From positions 242,227 to 306,226 of the forward strand of contig NZ_JPWH01000001.1 of the NCBI RefSeq assembly GCF_003326755.1: a stretch of 64,000 nucleotides of DNA, read 5' to 3'. The stretch is from Thalassospira profundimaris. Its GTDB lineage: Bacteria; Pseudomonadota; Alphaproteobacteria; Rhodospirillales; Thalassospiraceae. The stretch's first letter is position 1; every line of letters starts with the position of its first letter. The notes beneath the pieces were generated by a model. That model searched no databases. It had not been told where the DNA came from and saw only the letters and a list, made by a program, of their open reading frames with translations. Shown here one piece after another: positions 9,404-19,051 of the stretch. A program made the position numbers and the translations under genes.

Positions 9404-10339
9404 ATGGGGGCGCGGGTGCCAGATATCAGTTATGTTCTGCCGGTTTATAACAAGGCGGCTGTTTTGCCGTTTTTCATCCGGTCCCTGCGCCAACAAACGG
9501 GCGATTTTTCCGCGGAATATATTTTTGTTGATGATGCGTCGTCTGATGACTCGCTCTCTGTTTTGCGTGCCGAAACGGCCGGGCTTGCCAATGTGCAGAT
9601 CCTGGAAAATAGCGAAAATAAAGGCCCGGCCATTCGCCTGAATCAGGGCGCGCAGGCCGCGTGCGGCGATTTTCTGGTGCTGTTTGATTGCGATGAAGTG
9701 ATCGCGCCCAATGCCGTTATCACCCTGTTGGGGCTGGCGCGTCGCCACGGGGCGGATATGGTGCATGGCAAATGGCAAAAAACCGGCGATGCGATTGCCG
9801 ATATTCACGCCCGCGAAATTCCGGCTGATATTGCGACACAGGTGTATGAAGATCCGTTGAAGCGCGCCTTGGGAAAGGGCCTTGTGCGCATGACCTGGCT
9901 TGTTGACCGCAACCTGTTTGCCAAGGCAGGGGGATGTGATGAGAGTGTTTTTATTCAGGATGAATCGCTGCCTTTGCGCCTGGCCGCACAGGCCCGCTGC
10001 CTGCTTGATACAGCTGCCGTGGTGACATGGGTGCCCGATGAAGGCAGCCATTTGTCGGATAACAAGATTCAGCAGCATCACGACCGCTTCATGACTTTTT
10101 ATCACTTTTTACGGCAGTATCCGCAGCTTGACCCGGCCTATCGCCAGAAGCTGGGGCAAAAATGTATTTCTGCCGCCCGCAAGGCTTTGCGCGATGGTCA
10201 TGCCATGCCGGGGCTTAAACTGCAATGTGCCTATTTTGCCGCCAAGCTGGGCCTGTATCAGGCCGATGGCACATTTCTTGATGAACTTTATAACGCATTC
10301 AAAATGATTTCTGCGGTCCGGAGGCCGAATTCACAGTGA
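9404..10339 (+). CDS. Family 2 glycosyltransferase
   Basis: This 311-residue GT-A fold enzyme transfers a sugar from a nucleotide-sugar donor. The N-terminal nucleotide-binding motif is SYVLPVYNKAAVLPFFIRSL, followed by EYIFVDDASSDDSL (about residues 42-55), and a metal-binding-like LFDCDEV near residue 103. There is no membrane segment. The downstream O-antigen ligase-like gene overlaps its stop by 4 bases (GTGA), so the two are translated together, which points to lipopolysaccharide or exopolysaccharide assembly. Donor and acceptor cannot be told from sequence. The GTG at 9416 is an alternative start. Confidence 0.88.
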   Translation: MGARVPDISYVLPVYNKAAVLPFFIRSLRQQTGDFSAEYIFVDDASSDDSLSVLRAETAGLANVQILENSENKGPAIRLNQGAQAACGDFLVLFDCDEVIAPNAVITLLGLARRHGADMVHGKWQKTGDAIADIHAREIPADIATQVYEDPLKRALGKGLVRMTWLVDRNLFAKAGGCDESVFIQDESLPLRLAAQARCLLDTAAVVTWVPDEGSHLSDNKIQQHHDRFMTFYHFLRQYPQLDPAYRQKLGQKCISAARKALRDGHAMPGLKLQCAYFAAKLGLYQADGTFLDELYNAFKMISAVRRPNSQ

Positions 10340-11619
10340 CGACATTATTTGCAGCATTGCCTTATAGCGAAAAAATTGAAAATCGCTTGCGGGGCAGTGC
10401 CCTGGTGTTTTTGTGCCTGATCCCGGTTCTGTTGTTATTTGCCCGGGGTCCCGCAGATGTCGCGCTGTCGCTGGTTGGTATTCTGTTTCTGGTGCGCAGT
10501 GCGCTGCGGCGTGACTGGGCCTGGGCGCGCGAGGCCGATATTCTGGCGCTGTTGGTTGCTTTGCTGATGCTGGTGGCAGTTGCGGCGCCATTTGGCGAGT
10601 ATCCGGGCAAAAATTTCACCCGCGGGCTGATCTGGGTGCGCTTTGTGGTGTTTTATGCCGCCGCAACACGCTGGTTGATCACGGATCGAAAAGTCGTGCA
10701 TATCCTGTGCTGGGTGGTGTCGGCCACTTTGCTGCTGGCGGCACTGGATGCGCTTTTTCAGTTCGTAACGGGATATTCGCTGCTGGGCGGGCAGAAAATG
10801 GCGAGTTTCGCGGGGCGCCTGACCGGCCCGCTGGATCGGCCCAATATCGGCATTTATGTGTCGAAGCTGGCCTTTTCCGTGATGGCGCTGGCCTTTGTTG
10901 CCCGTCAGGGTTTCGGGGATAAGAAGGCATTTGTTTTTAGCGCGATGGTCATGCTGCCGGTTTTGGCCGTGATCTTTTTAAGCGGAGAACGCACGGCCAG
11001 CGTGTTGACCCTTGCCGGGATTGTGGCGGTCGTAATCGGGCTGTTTTTTGTCGGCGGGCGCGCCCGATTGATTTCCATTGGACTTGGCATTGCCGGGGCT
11101 GCTGGAATTGGGGCTTTGCTGACATTCAGCAGCCGTATTGCCGGACGGTTGGCCGATCTGGAGCATGTCGTATCGGATTATGCCGCCTCGATTTACGGGC
11201 AACTGGCCCTGATGGGCTGGCGCTTTTTTACCGAGCATCCCCTGACCGGGATTGGCATGGGCAGTTTTGAAAAAGTGTGCAAGGCAGAAATGCCGCCGGA
11301 ATCATTGGAATTTGGCTGTTATCCACATCCGCATAATATTTATATGGAATGGCTTTCAAGCGGCGGCCTTGCCGGAACACTACCCTGGCTTGTTTTTATT
11401 GTGCTGGTGGTTTGGGCCGGATTGCGCATGATCCGGTTTGGCGAACAGCAGACCGTGCTGGTGGCGCTGTATTTGGCGACGCTGAATGTGTCGCTGTTTC
11501 CCTTTGCCGCGACCCAAAGCGCCTTTTCCAACTGGCCGGCCATTCTGGCCTGGATGTCGATTTCCTGTGCCGTGGCCGCGTTACGCGTTTTCAAGGATTC
11601 CAGGGCCCTTGCCCGTTAG
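10336..11619 (+). CDS. O-antigen ligase/polymerase family membrane protein
   Basis: This 427-residue polytopic inner-membrane protein has about 10-12 hydrophobic segments and a large periplasmic loop. The Wzy_C-type region has SGERTASVLTLAGIV and the conserved loop PHPHNIYMEWLSSGGLAG around residue 335. Family members either ligate O-antigen to lipid A-core (WaaL) or polymerise repeat units (Wzy), and sequence alone does not separate these. The start is GTG, overlapping the glycosyltransferase stop by 4 bases. A 9-base stem-loop spans its stop codon. Confidence 0.88.
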   Translation: MTTLFAALPYSEKIENRLRGSALVFLCLIPVLLLFARGPADVALSLVGILFLVRSALRRDWAWAREADILALLVALLMLVAVAAPFGEYPGKNFTRGLIWVRFVVFYAAATRWLITDRKVVHILCWVVSATLLLAALDALFQFVTGYSLLGGQKMASFAGRLTGPLDRPNIGIYVSKLAFSVMALAFVARQGFGDKKAFVFSAMVMLPVLAVIFLSGERTASVLTLAGIVAVVIGLFFVGGRARLISIGLGIAGAAGIGALLTFSSRIAGRLADLEHVVSDYAASIYGQLALMGWRFFTEHPLTGIGMGSFEKVCKAEMPPESLEFGCYPHPHNIYMEWLSSGGLAGTLPWLVFIVLVVWAGLRMIRFGEQQTVLVALYLATLNVSLFPFAATQSAFSNWPAILAWMSISCAVAALRVFKDSRALAR

Positions 11620-11627
11620 GCAAGGGC
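11605..11627 (+). terminator. Stem-loop at the end of the O-antigen ligase gene
   Basis: GCCCTTGCC and GGCAAGGGC pair around a 5-base loop and span the stop codon. There is no T-run, so it may stabilise the mRNA end rather than terminate. Confidence 0.4.
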
Positions 11628-11755
11628 AGGCGGGCCTGTCATGCCGGAATAAGCCGGAATCGTCGATTTAATGGGGGCAAAAAGGCGTCTTTTGCATCGC
11701 GGGCGCGGCTTTGCTGTGTTAAGACAAGGCCAAACTTTCTGACCGGAGACGCGCG

Positions 11756-12367
11756 ATGACAAATTACCTCCATCACGGCGATCTGCCCGACGGGCTGGAT
11801 CTTGGCAAAATTGTTGCAATTGACAGTGAAACGATGGGCCTGAACCCGCATCGGGACCGTTTGTGTGTTGTGCAGCTTTCTGCCGGTGATGGTGATGCCC
11901 ATCTGGTCAAGTTTGACGGCGCGGATTATAGCGCACCCAACCTGAAAAAAATGCTGGCCAACCCGGATGTCCTGAAGCTGTTTCATTTTGGCCGTTTTGA
12001 TATTGCGGTGATGGATGCTTATCTTGGTGTGCGCTGTGCGCCGGTTTATTGCACCAAAATCGCCTCCAAACTGGTGCGAACCTATACCGACCGGCATGGC
12101 CTGAAAGATCTGGTGCGTGAATTGGTGGGTGTCGAAATCTCCAAGCAGCAGCAAAGCTCCGACTGGGGGGCGGCGGAATTGTCCTCTGAACAGATTGCCT
12201 ATGCTGCAAGCGATGTTCTGTATTTGCACAAGATGAAAGAAGAGCTTGATCGCCGCCTGGAGCGTGAAGGTCGCATGGAAATTGCGAAGGCCTGTTTTGA
12301 TTTCCTGCCAACCCGTGCCAGCCTTGACCTTGCGGGATGGGCAGAAACAGACATCTTTGCTCATTAG
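11756..12367 (+). CDS. rnd: RNase D-like 3'-5' exonuclease
   Basis: This 203-residue DEDDy exonuclease trims RNA 3' ends. Motif I is AIDSETMGL (Asp and Glu), motif II FHFGRFDIAVMD, and motif III YAASDVLYL (Tyr-x3-Asp). It is much shorter than Escherichia coli RNase D because the C-terminal HRDC domains are absent, a form common in alphaproteobacteria. An ATG at 11756 follows GGAGACGCGCG. It precedes kdsD on the same strand, separated by about 100 bases. The symbol is used loosely for the family. Confidence 0.9.
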   Translation: MTNYLHHGDLPDGLDLGKIVAIDSETMGLNPHRDRLCVVQLSAGDGDAHLVKFDGADYSAPNLKKMLANPDVLKLFHFGRFDIAVMDAYLGVRCAPVYCTKIASKLVRTYTDRHGLKDLVRELVGVEISKQQQSSDWGAAELSSEQIAYAASDVLYLHKMKEELDRRLEREGRMEIAKACFDFLPTRASLDLAGWAETDIFAH

Positions 12368-12470
12368 AACGTCCTGATCGCGCCTGTGTTGTCAGGAACC
12401 CGGTTCTTGCCACATTTTTGCGCCAGAGACCCCGGCTGTTCGCGTATAACAGCCGGACTGCATCCGACGG

Positions 12471-13463
12471 ATGACCAAGAAGAACGCCATGACAGTTAGC
12501 GAAACGGACCAAAAAGACATTGCTGTAGCCCGCAAGGTGCTGGACATCGAAGCGGCCGCCCTGAAGGAACTGGCACAATCGCTGAATGGCGATTTTTGTC
12601 GTGCGCTTTCCCTGATCGAGGGCCTCAAGGGGCGGCTGGTTGTGACCGGGATGGGCAAAAGTGGTCATATTGCCAAAAAAGTTGCGGCAACCTTTGCATC
12701 GACTGGCACACCGTCGTTTTTTGTTCATCCGGCCGAAGCCAGCCACGGCGATTTGGGCATGATCGGCCAGGATGACGCGGTGCTGGCCCTGTCCAATTCG
12801 GGCGAAACCCCCGAACTTTCCGATATTATTGCCTATACGCGGCGTTTTCATATTCCGCTGATCGGCATGACCCGCCGGGCTGAAAGTTCGCTGGGGTCGC
12901 AATGTGATTATCCGCTGGTTCTGCCCAACAGTGCCGAAGCCTGCCCCAACCGCCAGGCGCCAACCACGTCCACCACGGCCATGCTGGCGCTGGGCGATGC
13001 GCTGGCCGTTGCCCTGATGGAGCGGCGCGGCTTTAGCGCCGATGATTTCCGCACCTTCCACCCTGGTGGCAAGCTGGGGCAGCGGTTGTTGCATGTGCGC
13101 GAAGTCATGCACGGGGCGGATCAATTGCCGCTTGTTTCCGAGGCGGCACGCATGTCCGATGCGCTGATGGAAATGACGGGCAAATCTTTTGGCTGTGTCG
13201 GTGTAACCGATGATACAGCCAGGCTGGTCGGCATTGTGACGGATGGTGATTTGCGCCGTCATATGGGCGATGACCTGGTCTCAAGGCCTGTTGGAAATGT
13301 CATGACCCGCAATCCCAAAACCATCACGCCGGAGCTTTTGGCCGTCGAGGCGCTGGCGATTATGAATGATCGCAGCATCACGTCGCTGTTTGTGGTTGAT
13401 GGCCAGGGGCTGCCCTGTGGCCTTGTGCATATCCATGACCTGCTGCGTCTGGGGGTTGCCTGA
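12471..13463 (+). CDS. kdsD: D-arabinose 5-phosphate isomerase, KdsD/KpsF family
   Basis: It converts D-ribulose 5-phosphate to D-arabinose 5-phosphate, the first step to Kdo of the lipopolysaccharide inner core. The 330-residue protein has an N-terminal SIS sugar-isomerase domain (about 45-180; VTGMGKSGHIAKKVAATFAS, SNSGETPELSDII) and two CBS domains (about 215-330; VTDGDLRRH, ITSLFVVD). An in-frame ATG at 12489 is an equally possible start, with AAGAA upstream. Its place directly before lptC-lptA-lptB links Kdo supply with lipopolysaccharide export. Confidence 0.95.
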   Translation: MTKKNAMTVSETDQKDIAVARKVLDIEAAALKELAQSLNGDFCRALSLIEGLKGRLVVTGMGKSGHIAKKVAATFASTGTPSFFVHPAEASHGDLGMIGQDDAVLALSNSGETPELSDIIAYTRRFHIPLIGMTRRAESSLGSQCDYPLVLPNSAEACPNRQAPTTSTTAMLALGDALAVALMERRGFSADDFRTFHPGGKLGQRLLHVREVMHGADQLPLVSEAARMSDALMEMTGKSFGCVGVTDDTARLVGIVTDGDLRRHMGDDLVSRPVGNVMTRNPKTITPELLAVEALAIMNDRSITSLFVVDGQGLPCGLVHIHDLLRLGVA

Positions 13464-13465
13464 GC

Positions 13466-14185
13466 ATGAGCGCGGATAAAGCCGATACCCCGTCATCACA
13501 AGCGCCCAGGACGCCCGGGCCGCGCGCGCGGGACCGGTTGTCCGAAACGCGGCGTGATGTAAAGATCAATCCGTTTCGGCGCAGCATCGTTTTGATGTTA
13601 AAACTGATGCTGCCGATGATTGCGGCGGGGTTGCTGGCACTGGTGGTCTTGTGGCCGCAGATCGAACAGATGCAGGAAAGCGGGTTTCATCTTGGTTTTT
13701 CCAGCTCACCTGACGATCTGATGGAAAATGTCGCCATGAGCAATCCGCGCTTTTTTGGGGTGGATAGCAAACGCCAGCCTTTCACGGTGACGGCAACCGA
13801 AGCCATCGAGCAGCGCAAGGATGGCGAAGGGGCGATGGAACATGTGATGCTTGAGCAACCACAGGCCGATATGACCATGAATGATGGCAGTTGGGTTGCC
13901 CTGACGGCGAACAAGGGGTTTTATACGGAAAGCAAAAACAGGCTTGATCTGAATGGTGCGGTGAACATGTATCACGACAAGGGGTTCGAGATTCATACCA
14001 ACAGTGCCGAGATCAAACTGAAAGACGGCAATGCCAGCGGGACGGACCCGGTTGACGGGCAGGGGCCGTTTGGCACGATTAAATCGGATTCAGGGTTTGA
14101 GCTGGAAAATAAGGGGTCGGTTATTCATTTTCTGGGCAAATCCAAACTCAAGGTATTTGAAAAGGCATTGAAAGGGAAATCATGA
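13466..14185 (+). CDS. lptC: LPS export system protein LptC
   Basis: This is the bitopic inner-membrane component of the Lpt bridge that takes lipopolysaccharide from LptBFG and passes it to LptA. The 239-residue protein has a basic, disordered N-terminus, one membrane segment (LMLPMIAAGLLALVVLW, about 46-63) and a periplasmic beta-jellyroll with the family motif NPRFFGVDSKRQPFTVTA. It starts 2 bases after kdsD and overlaps lptA by 4 bases, so the operon is tightly coupled. Confidence 0.93.
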   Translation: MSADKADTPSSQAPRTPGPRARDRLSETRRDVKINPFRRSIVLMLKLMLPMIAAGLLALVVLWPQIEQMQESGFHLGFSSSPDDLMENVAMSNPRFFGVDSKRQPFTVTATEAIEQRKDGEGAMEHVMLEQPQADMTMNDGSWVALTANKGFYTESKNRLDLNGAVNMYHDKGFEIHTNSAEIKLKDGNASGTDPVDGQGPFGTIKSDSGFELENKGSVIHFLGKSKLKVFEKALKGKS

Positions 14186-15051
14186 TCAGAACGCCGCGTG
14201 GGGGTGGATTGTTATTTGCGGCGACGCTTGTGATGGGGCTTGCCTGCTTTCCGGTGATGCACGGCGCATCGGCCGCATCGCTGGGCCTGACCCAGCAGGG
14301 GGCAGGCGGGCTGGATGTGGAATCGGATAACGGCATTGAATGGCGCCGCAACGACAATGTGTTGATTGCGCGCGGCAATGCCTTTGCCCGGCGGGGCGAG
14401 TCCGAGGTGCATGCCGATGAATTGCGTGCCTTTTATCGTGAAACCAATGGTCAGACCGAAATTTACCGGATCGAGGCGCATGGTCATGTAAAATTATCGA
14501 CAAATACCGATACAGCCACCGGGGATCTGGCAATTTACGATATTGACCAGGCCGTGGTCGTTTTGACCGGCAAGAATTTGAAATACACCACACCCACCGA
14601 AACCCTGACCGCAAAGGACAGCCTGGAATATTGGGAAGCCAAGCGTATGGCGGTGGCGCGTGGGGATGCGGTGGCAATTTCGCAGGGCCGCAAACTCAAG
14701 GCCGATGTTCTGACAGCGCGTTTTACCGCCTCGCCAAAAGGTGAAAACCAGTTGGAACGTATTGACGGTTATGGTCATGTCACCATTGAAACCCCGACGG
14801 ATTATGTTGTTGGTGATCAAGGGGTTTATGACGCGAAAACGGGTATCGCCACGCTGACCGGATCGGTTAAGATCACGCGCGGTCAAAACCAGTTGAATGG
14901 CGACCGGGCGGTGGTTGATCTGAAAACCGGCATCAGCCGTCTGATGGCAGATAACAAGGGTGATGGCAAATCGCGGGTGCGTGGTCTGCTGGTCCCTGAC
15001 AGTGAAAAGAAACCCAAAACCGGTGGCACTGCTGCTGGCAAAACAAACTGA
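14182..15051 (+). CDS. lptA: LPS export periplasmic protein LptA
   Basis: This periplasmic OstA-domain protein forms the lipopolysaccharide-conducting bridge between LptC and LptD. A signal peptide covers about residues 1-32 ([21 protein letters not shown]). The body has repeated beta-strand units ([44 protein letters not shown]). At 289 residues it is longer than the 185-residue Escherichia coli protein, and seems to contain two OstA-like stretches, as is usual in alphaproteobacteria. The start overlaps the lptC stop by 4 bases. Confidence 0.93.
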   Translation: MIRTPRGGGLLFAATLVMGLACFPVMHGASAASLGLTQQGAGGLDVESDNGIEWRRNDNVLIARGNAFARRGESEVHADELRAFYRETNGQTEIYRIEAHGHVKLSTNTDTATGDLAIYDIDQAVVVLTGKNLKYTTPTETLTAKDSLEYWEAKRMAVARGDAVAISQGRKLKADVLTARFTASPKGENQLERIDGYGHVTIETPTDYVVGDQGVYDAKTGIATLTGSVKITRGQNQLNGDRAVVDLKTGISRLMADNKGDGKSRVRGLLVPDSEKKPKTGGTAAGKTN

Positions 15052-15065
15052 CAAAGGGTCGGATC

Positions 15066-15887
15066 GTGTTCTGGTCTCGAAAAAGCACAAAAAATAACGG
15101 TGCGGGCGCACCATTTGTCATGGCGGACACCAACATTGCCGGGGGTCCGCGACTGGTAAGTGCGAATAAGGGGCTGGTGGCACATAATCTGGGCAAAAGC
15201 TTTAAAAAGCGCCCGGTTTTAAAGGATGTTTCAATTTCGGTTCAGCGGGGCGAGGCGGTTGGTTTGCTGGGCCCCAATGGTGCGGGTAAGACCACCAGTT
15301 TTTACATCATTACCGGGCTGATTTCGCCGGATCGCGGCACAATCTCGCTGGATGGCAGCGACATCACCATGATGCCGATGTATCAGCGTGCCCGCATGGG
15401 TATTGGTTATTTGCCGCAGGAAGCCTCGATTTTTCGCGGCATGACGGTGGAACAGAACATTATGGCCGTGCTTGAAGTGGTTGAAGGCGACCGTATCAAG
15501 CGCGAACAGAATCTTGAAGACCTTTTGGCGGAATTTGCCATTGAACATTTACGCCGCACCCCGGCCCTGGCGCTGTCGGGCGGGGAGCGTCGGCGTTGTG
15601 AAATTGCCCGTGCGCTGGCAGCCCACCCCAATTTTGTGTTGCTCGACGAACCTCTGGCCGGGATTGACCCGATTGCCGTGGGCGATATTCGCGATCTGGT
15701 GCGTCACCTCAAGGATCGGGGGATCGGGGTTTTGATTACCGATCATAATGTGCGCGAGACCCTTGATATTATTGACCGGGCTTACATTTTGCATGATGGT
15801 CGGGTATTGATGGAAGGTGGCCCGGACGAGATTGTGCGCAATGTGGATGTTCGCCGCGTCTATCTGGGTGACAGGTTCAGCCTTTAG
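15066..15887 (+). CDS. lptB: LPS export ABC transporter ATPase LptB
   Basis: This is the cytoplasmic ATPase that drives extraction of lipopolysaccharide from the inner membrane. It has Walker [14 protein letters not shown] (about residues 74-86), Q-loop [10 protein letters not shown], signature [15 protein letters not shown], Walker [14 protein letters not shown] and H-loop ITDHNVRET. The first 40 residues are a poorly conserved extension. The start used is GTG at 15066; ATG at 15120 would also give a full ATPase. The partner permeases LptF and LptG are not in the window. Confidence 0.95.
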   Translation: MFWSRKSTKNNGAGAPFVMADTNIAGGPRLVSANKGLVAHNLGKSFKKRPVLKDVSISVQRGEAVGLLGPNGAGKTTSFYIITGLISPDRGTISLDGSDITMMPMYQRARMGIGYLPQEASIFRGMTVEQNIMAVLEVVEGDRIKREQNLEDLLAEFAIEHLRRTPALALSGGERRRCEIARALAAHPNFVLLDEPLAGIDPIAVGDIRDLVRHLKDRGIGVLITDHNVRETLDIIDRAYILHDGRVLMEGGPDEIVRNVDVRRVYLGDRFSL

Positions 15888-16109
15888 GACAAGATGGTTC
15901 ATATTTGGCTGTTCGTATCTTTTTCAGACTGATAACAATTGATTGAACGGCTGCCCGTGGGTCTGAAAACGGCGTTTCACGGCAGGTTTGTTTTGTCATC
16001 AGGCTTTGCCCGTCGGATATCGCATCGTAAAAAGAAATGCGGATCGATGGAAAAGTGAAACGAGGCAGGAAAATGGGGGAAAGCGGATTGATAAGGGGTA
16101 GGTACTGAT

Positions 16110-17678
16110 ATGGCCCTGAAGGCAAGGCTTGATCTTCGTCAGTCTCAGTCTCTTGTCATGACGCCGCAATTGCAGCAGGCGATTAAGCTGTTGCAATTTA
16201 ACAATATCGAGCTTTCCAACTTCATTGACAGCGAGCTTCTCGAAAATCCGCTTCTGGAACGGGCGGAGCCGGGCCAAACCTTTGCCGAAAGCGGTGATGA
16301 TGCCGTGGGCAATGGGGAGCAGGGCCTGGATGCCCGCGCGATTGACGATTTCCGGGACCGCGAGGATTTGCGCGGAACCGACCGCCTGGCCGGCAGCGAC
16401 AGCATGGGCTCTGATACCAGCAGTCCGCTCGATTGCGCCACAGACGCCCTTTATGACGGCGAAGGCGAAATTACCCCGGATGGTGCACCGGTGGGGGCGG
16501 GACATGATTATTCGCTGCCTTATAATGGCGGTGGCATGGGCGGAGCGGATGGCGATGATTTGCCCGGGCTGGAGCAAACCCTCGCCGATAGCCAAACCCT
16601 GCGCCAGCGCCTCGATGACCAGCTTAATCTGGCTTTTTCCGCGCCGGTCATGCGTATGATCGGCAGCTATCTGATCGATATGCTTGATGAGAATGGCTAT
16701 GTCAGCGGGGATTTGGCTGAAGTTTCCGATGCCCTTGGTTGTGATCTCGCCGATGTTGAGGCGGTTTTGCGCCAGATGCAGGGATTCGAGCCGGTTGGCA
16801 TTTTTGCCCGCAACCTGGCGGAGTGTCTGGAACTGCAATTGCGTGACCGGAACCGGTATGATCCGGCAATGGCCGCACTGGTGAGCAACCTTGAATTGTT
16901 GGCACGGCGCGAATTTGACCGCCTGCGCCGCATTTGCGGCGTTGATGGTGATGACCTTGCCGACATGATTGCCGAGATTCGCACGCTTGATCCGCGTCCG
17001 GGGCGCACCAGTGACGGCGAACCGGCAACGCCGGTTATTCCCGATGTTTTGGTGCGGGCCGGATCGGAGGGAAGCTGGATGATTGAACTCAACAGCGATG
17101 CCCTGCCGCGTGTGCTGGTCAATGAGGAATATGTTGCAACGATCAGCAGCGGGATTCGCGACCGCGAAGAAAAGACCTTTATCAATGAGCGTTTGCAAAC
17201 CGCAAACTGGCTGGTCAAGGCGCTGCATCAGCGTGCCACCACGATTCTCAAGGTCGCAACCGAGATTATTCGCCAGCAGGACGGATTCTTTACATACGGG
17301 GTTTCGCATCTGCGTCCGCTTATTTTGCGCGACATTGCCGAAGCCATCAGCATGCACGAAAGTACGGTGTCGCGCGTGACCAACGGCAAATTCATGGCGA
17401 CCCCGCGCGGCATATTCGAGCTGAAATACTTCTTTACCACGGCAATTTCATCGGCGGATGGCGGGGATTCCTATTCGTCGGAATCAGTACGTCACCGGAT
17501 TAAGTCATTGATTGATGCGGAAAATCCGAAAAAGATTCTTTCGGATGACAAACTTGTCGAGCTTCTGCAAAAGGAAGGGATCGACATTGCCCGTAGAACA
17601 GTGGCAAAATACCGGGAGGCAATGCGGATTCCGTCGTCCGTCCAAAGGCGGCGCGAGAAAAAAGCACAGGCCAGATAG
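16110..17678 (+). CDS. rpoN: RNA polymerase sigma-54 factor RpoN
   Basis: This is the alternative sigma factor for nitrogen-related and other enhancer-dependent promoters. The 522-residue protein has the Gln-rich region I (QSQSLVMTPQLQQAIKLLQ, residues 11-29), an acidic region II of about 100 residues, the core-binding domain, a helix-turn-helix region (AISMHESTVSRVTNGK) and the RpoN box ARRTVAKYRE at 494-503. It lies 222 bases after lptB, with hpf and ptsN next, the classical order in Proteobacteria. Confidence 0.97.
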   Translation: MALKARLDLRQSQSLVMTPQLQQAIKLLQFNNIELSNFIDSELLENPLLERAEPGQTFAESGDDAVGNGEQGLDARAIDDFRDREDLRGTDRLAGSDSMGSDTSSPLDCATDALYDGEGEITPDGAPVGAGHDYSLPYNGGGMGGADGDDLPGLEQTLADSQTLRQRLDDQLNLAFSAPVMRMIGSYLIDMLDENGYVSGDLAEVSDALGCDLADVEAVLRQMQGFEPVGIFARNLAECLELQLRDRNRYDPAMAALVSNLELLARREFDRLRRICGVDGDDLADMIAEIRTLDPRPGRTSDGEPATPVIPDVLVRAGSEGSWMIELNSDALPRVLVNEEYVATISSGIRDREEKTFINERLQTANWLVKALHQRATTILKVATEIIRQQDGFFTYGVSHLRPLILRDIAEAISMHESTVSRVTNGKFMATPRGIFELKYFFTTAISSADGGDSYSSESVRHRIKSLIDAENPKKILSDDKLVELLQKEGIDIARRTVAKYREAMRIPSSVQRRREKKAQAR

Positions 17679-17737
17679 GTCATGATGCTCGAAAACAATG
17701 CCTAAGGTGTTGAAACATATTGGTTAACACCCAAATG

Positions 17738-17766
17738 TTGACTTGGCATTGGCGACGGAATATGGT
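17738..17766 (+). promoter_or_regulatory. Putative sigma-70 promoter of hpf
   Basis: TTGACT at 17738-17743 and TATGGT at 17761-17766 are 17 bases apart, about 75 bases before the hpf start. This fits a housekeeping promoter that would separate hpf-ptsN from rpoN. Confidence 0.55.
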
Positions 17767-17838
17767 GCCGCCACCTGATTGAGGGGCACCATCGTTCGCA
17801 GATGTACTGGAAGTCACTCAACTGGGGATAGGCGATCC

Positions 17839-18435
17839 ATGCAGATTACAGTTATTGGCAAGCAACTTGACGTTGGCAACGCTTTGCGTGAACACGTCGT
17901 CGAGACCTTGGACCTTGCGGTAGAGAAATATTTCGATCATGCTATCGAAGCCACGGTAACAATTACCAAACAGGCGCATCTTTATCACACACAGATATCG
18001 GTCCATGTCGGCAAAGGCATGCTGGTTCAGGCAAAAGCATCCGCAGACGAGGTTTATCCGGCCTTCGATGCTGCTTGCGATAAGGTGGCGAAACGGTTGC
18101 GCCGGTATAAACGGCGCCTGCGTGATCACCACACCAACCGTGATCAGTATGAGAATGCCTTGCTGGATGCGCGCCATTATGTGATTCAGCAGGAAGACGA
18201 AGATCATTCTGACGACGAACAGGACAAGGGTTTTGACCCGCTGATCGTGGCAGAAACACCTGATCGCATTGATACGCTCTCGGTAGGGGAAGCGGTCATG
18301 CGTCTCGATTTGGGGGATATTCCGGCCCTTATGTTCCGGAATGGCAAACATGGCGGATTGAACGTCGTGTATCGTCGGGCCGATGGTAATATCGGCTGGC
18401 TTGACCCGGCTGATGAAAAAGCCGGTGCAGCCTGA
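17839..18435 (+). CDS. hpf: Long-form ribosome hibernation promoting factor HPF
   Basis: This protein binds the 30S decoding centre and promotes dimerisation of idle 70S ribosomes. The 198-residue protein has an N-terminal HPF/RaiA domain (MQITVIGKQLDVGNALREHV, then VGKGMLVQAKASADEVYPAFD and KVAKRLRRYKRRL), an acidic linker (EDEDHSDDEQDKG) and the C-terminal dimerisation domain (GEAVMRLDLGDIPALMFRN, about 142-198). The ATG at 17839 has GGATAGGCG upstream and begins exactly at the conserved domain; an in-frame upstream ATG at 17779 is not needed. It lies between rpoN and ptsN, where it was formerly called sigma-54 modulation protein. Confidence 0.95.
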   Translation: MQITVIGKQLDVGNALREHVVETLDLAVEKYFDHAIEATVTITKQAHLYHTQISVHVGKGMLVQAKASADEVYPAFDAACDKVAKRLRRYKRRLRDHHTNRDQYENALLDARHYVIQQEDEDHSDDEQDKGFDPLIVAETPDRIDTLSVGEAVMRLDLGDIPALMFRNGKHGGLNVVYRRADGNIGWLDPADEKAGAA

Positions 18436-18473
18436 CGGGCGCGACCTCTGGTCCAAACAACGCAACGCGAAAG

Positions 18474-18938
18474 ATGGACATTTCAACAATTCTCTCCCCG
18501 ACAGGGGTCATTCCGGCATTGCGTTCCGGCGCCAAGAAGGCTGTTCTCGAGGAACTCGCAGAAAAAGCCGCCGAGGTTACGGGACGTGATGCAGGGCAGA
18601 TATTCTCTGTTTTGCTGGATCGCGAAAAGCTGGGCAGCACCGGTGTCGGTGGTGGTGTGGCTATTCCGCATGGCAAATTGGGCGATCTGGACCGGCTTTA
18701 TATGGTGTTTGCCCGGGCACAGAACCCGATCGAATTTGATGCTGTTGATGAACAGCCCGTCGATCTGTTCTGCATGCTTGTCGCACCGGAAGAAGCCGGT
18801 GCCGACCATTTGAAAGCTTTGGCACGTATCTCGCGGTTGCTGCGCAATCAGGGCATGTGTGAAAAGCTGCGCGGGGCTGCATCGGCTGATGCAATCTATG
18901 CGTTGTTAACCCAGGACGAAGCCGAACAGGCGGCCTGA
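18474..18938 (+). CDS. ptsN: Nitrogen PTS enzyme EIIA-Ntr, PtsN
   Basis: This regulatory phosphocarrier of the nitrogen phosphotransferase system tunes potassium transport, nitrogen and envelope functions by its phosphorylation state. The 154-residue EIIA domain has its phosphorylatable His66 in VAIPHGKL. The sequence begins MDISTILSPTGVIPALRSGA like other PtsN. It follows hpf by 38 bases and is closed by a strong terminator. PtsP and NPr are not in the window. Confidence 0.95.
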   Translation: MDISTILSPTGVIPALRSGAKKAVLEELAEKAAEVTGRDAGQIFSVLLDREKLGSTGVGGGVAIPHGKLGDLDRLYMVFARAQNPIEFDAVDEQPVDLFCMLVAPEEAGADHLKALARISRLLRNQGMCEKLRGAASADAIYALLTQDEAEQAA

Positions 18939-18970
18939 CAGATCTGACATTCCGGCCTGTGCCGGATGAC

Positions 18971-19008
18971 AAAACCCCGCCTGACCTGGATCAGGCGGGG
19001 TTTTTATG
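18971..19008. terminator. Strong rho-independent terminator between ptsN and ampG
   Basis: AAACCCCGCCTGA pairs with TCAGGCGGGGTTT around a short CCTGGA loop and is followed by a T-run; A-residues on the other side make it usable from both strands for these convergent genes. Confidence 0.9.
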
Positions 19009-19051
19009 TGGAAATCGGGTTGTTCTGGGTTTGACGCTGGTTTTGACGGGG

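Noticed and set aside
11907..13262. A 451-codon open frame antisense to rnd and kdsD
   Set aside because: It spans two intact sense genes and their gap, which a real gene would hardly do.
15999..17357. A 452-codon open frame antisense to rpoN
   Set aside because: The sense strand has an intact RpoN with its RpoN box; the antisense product shows no domain.
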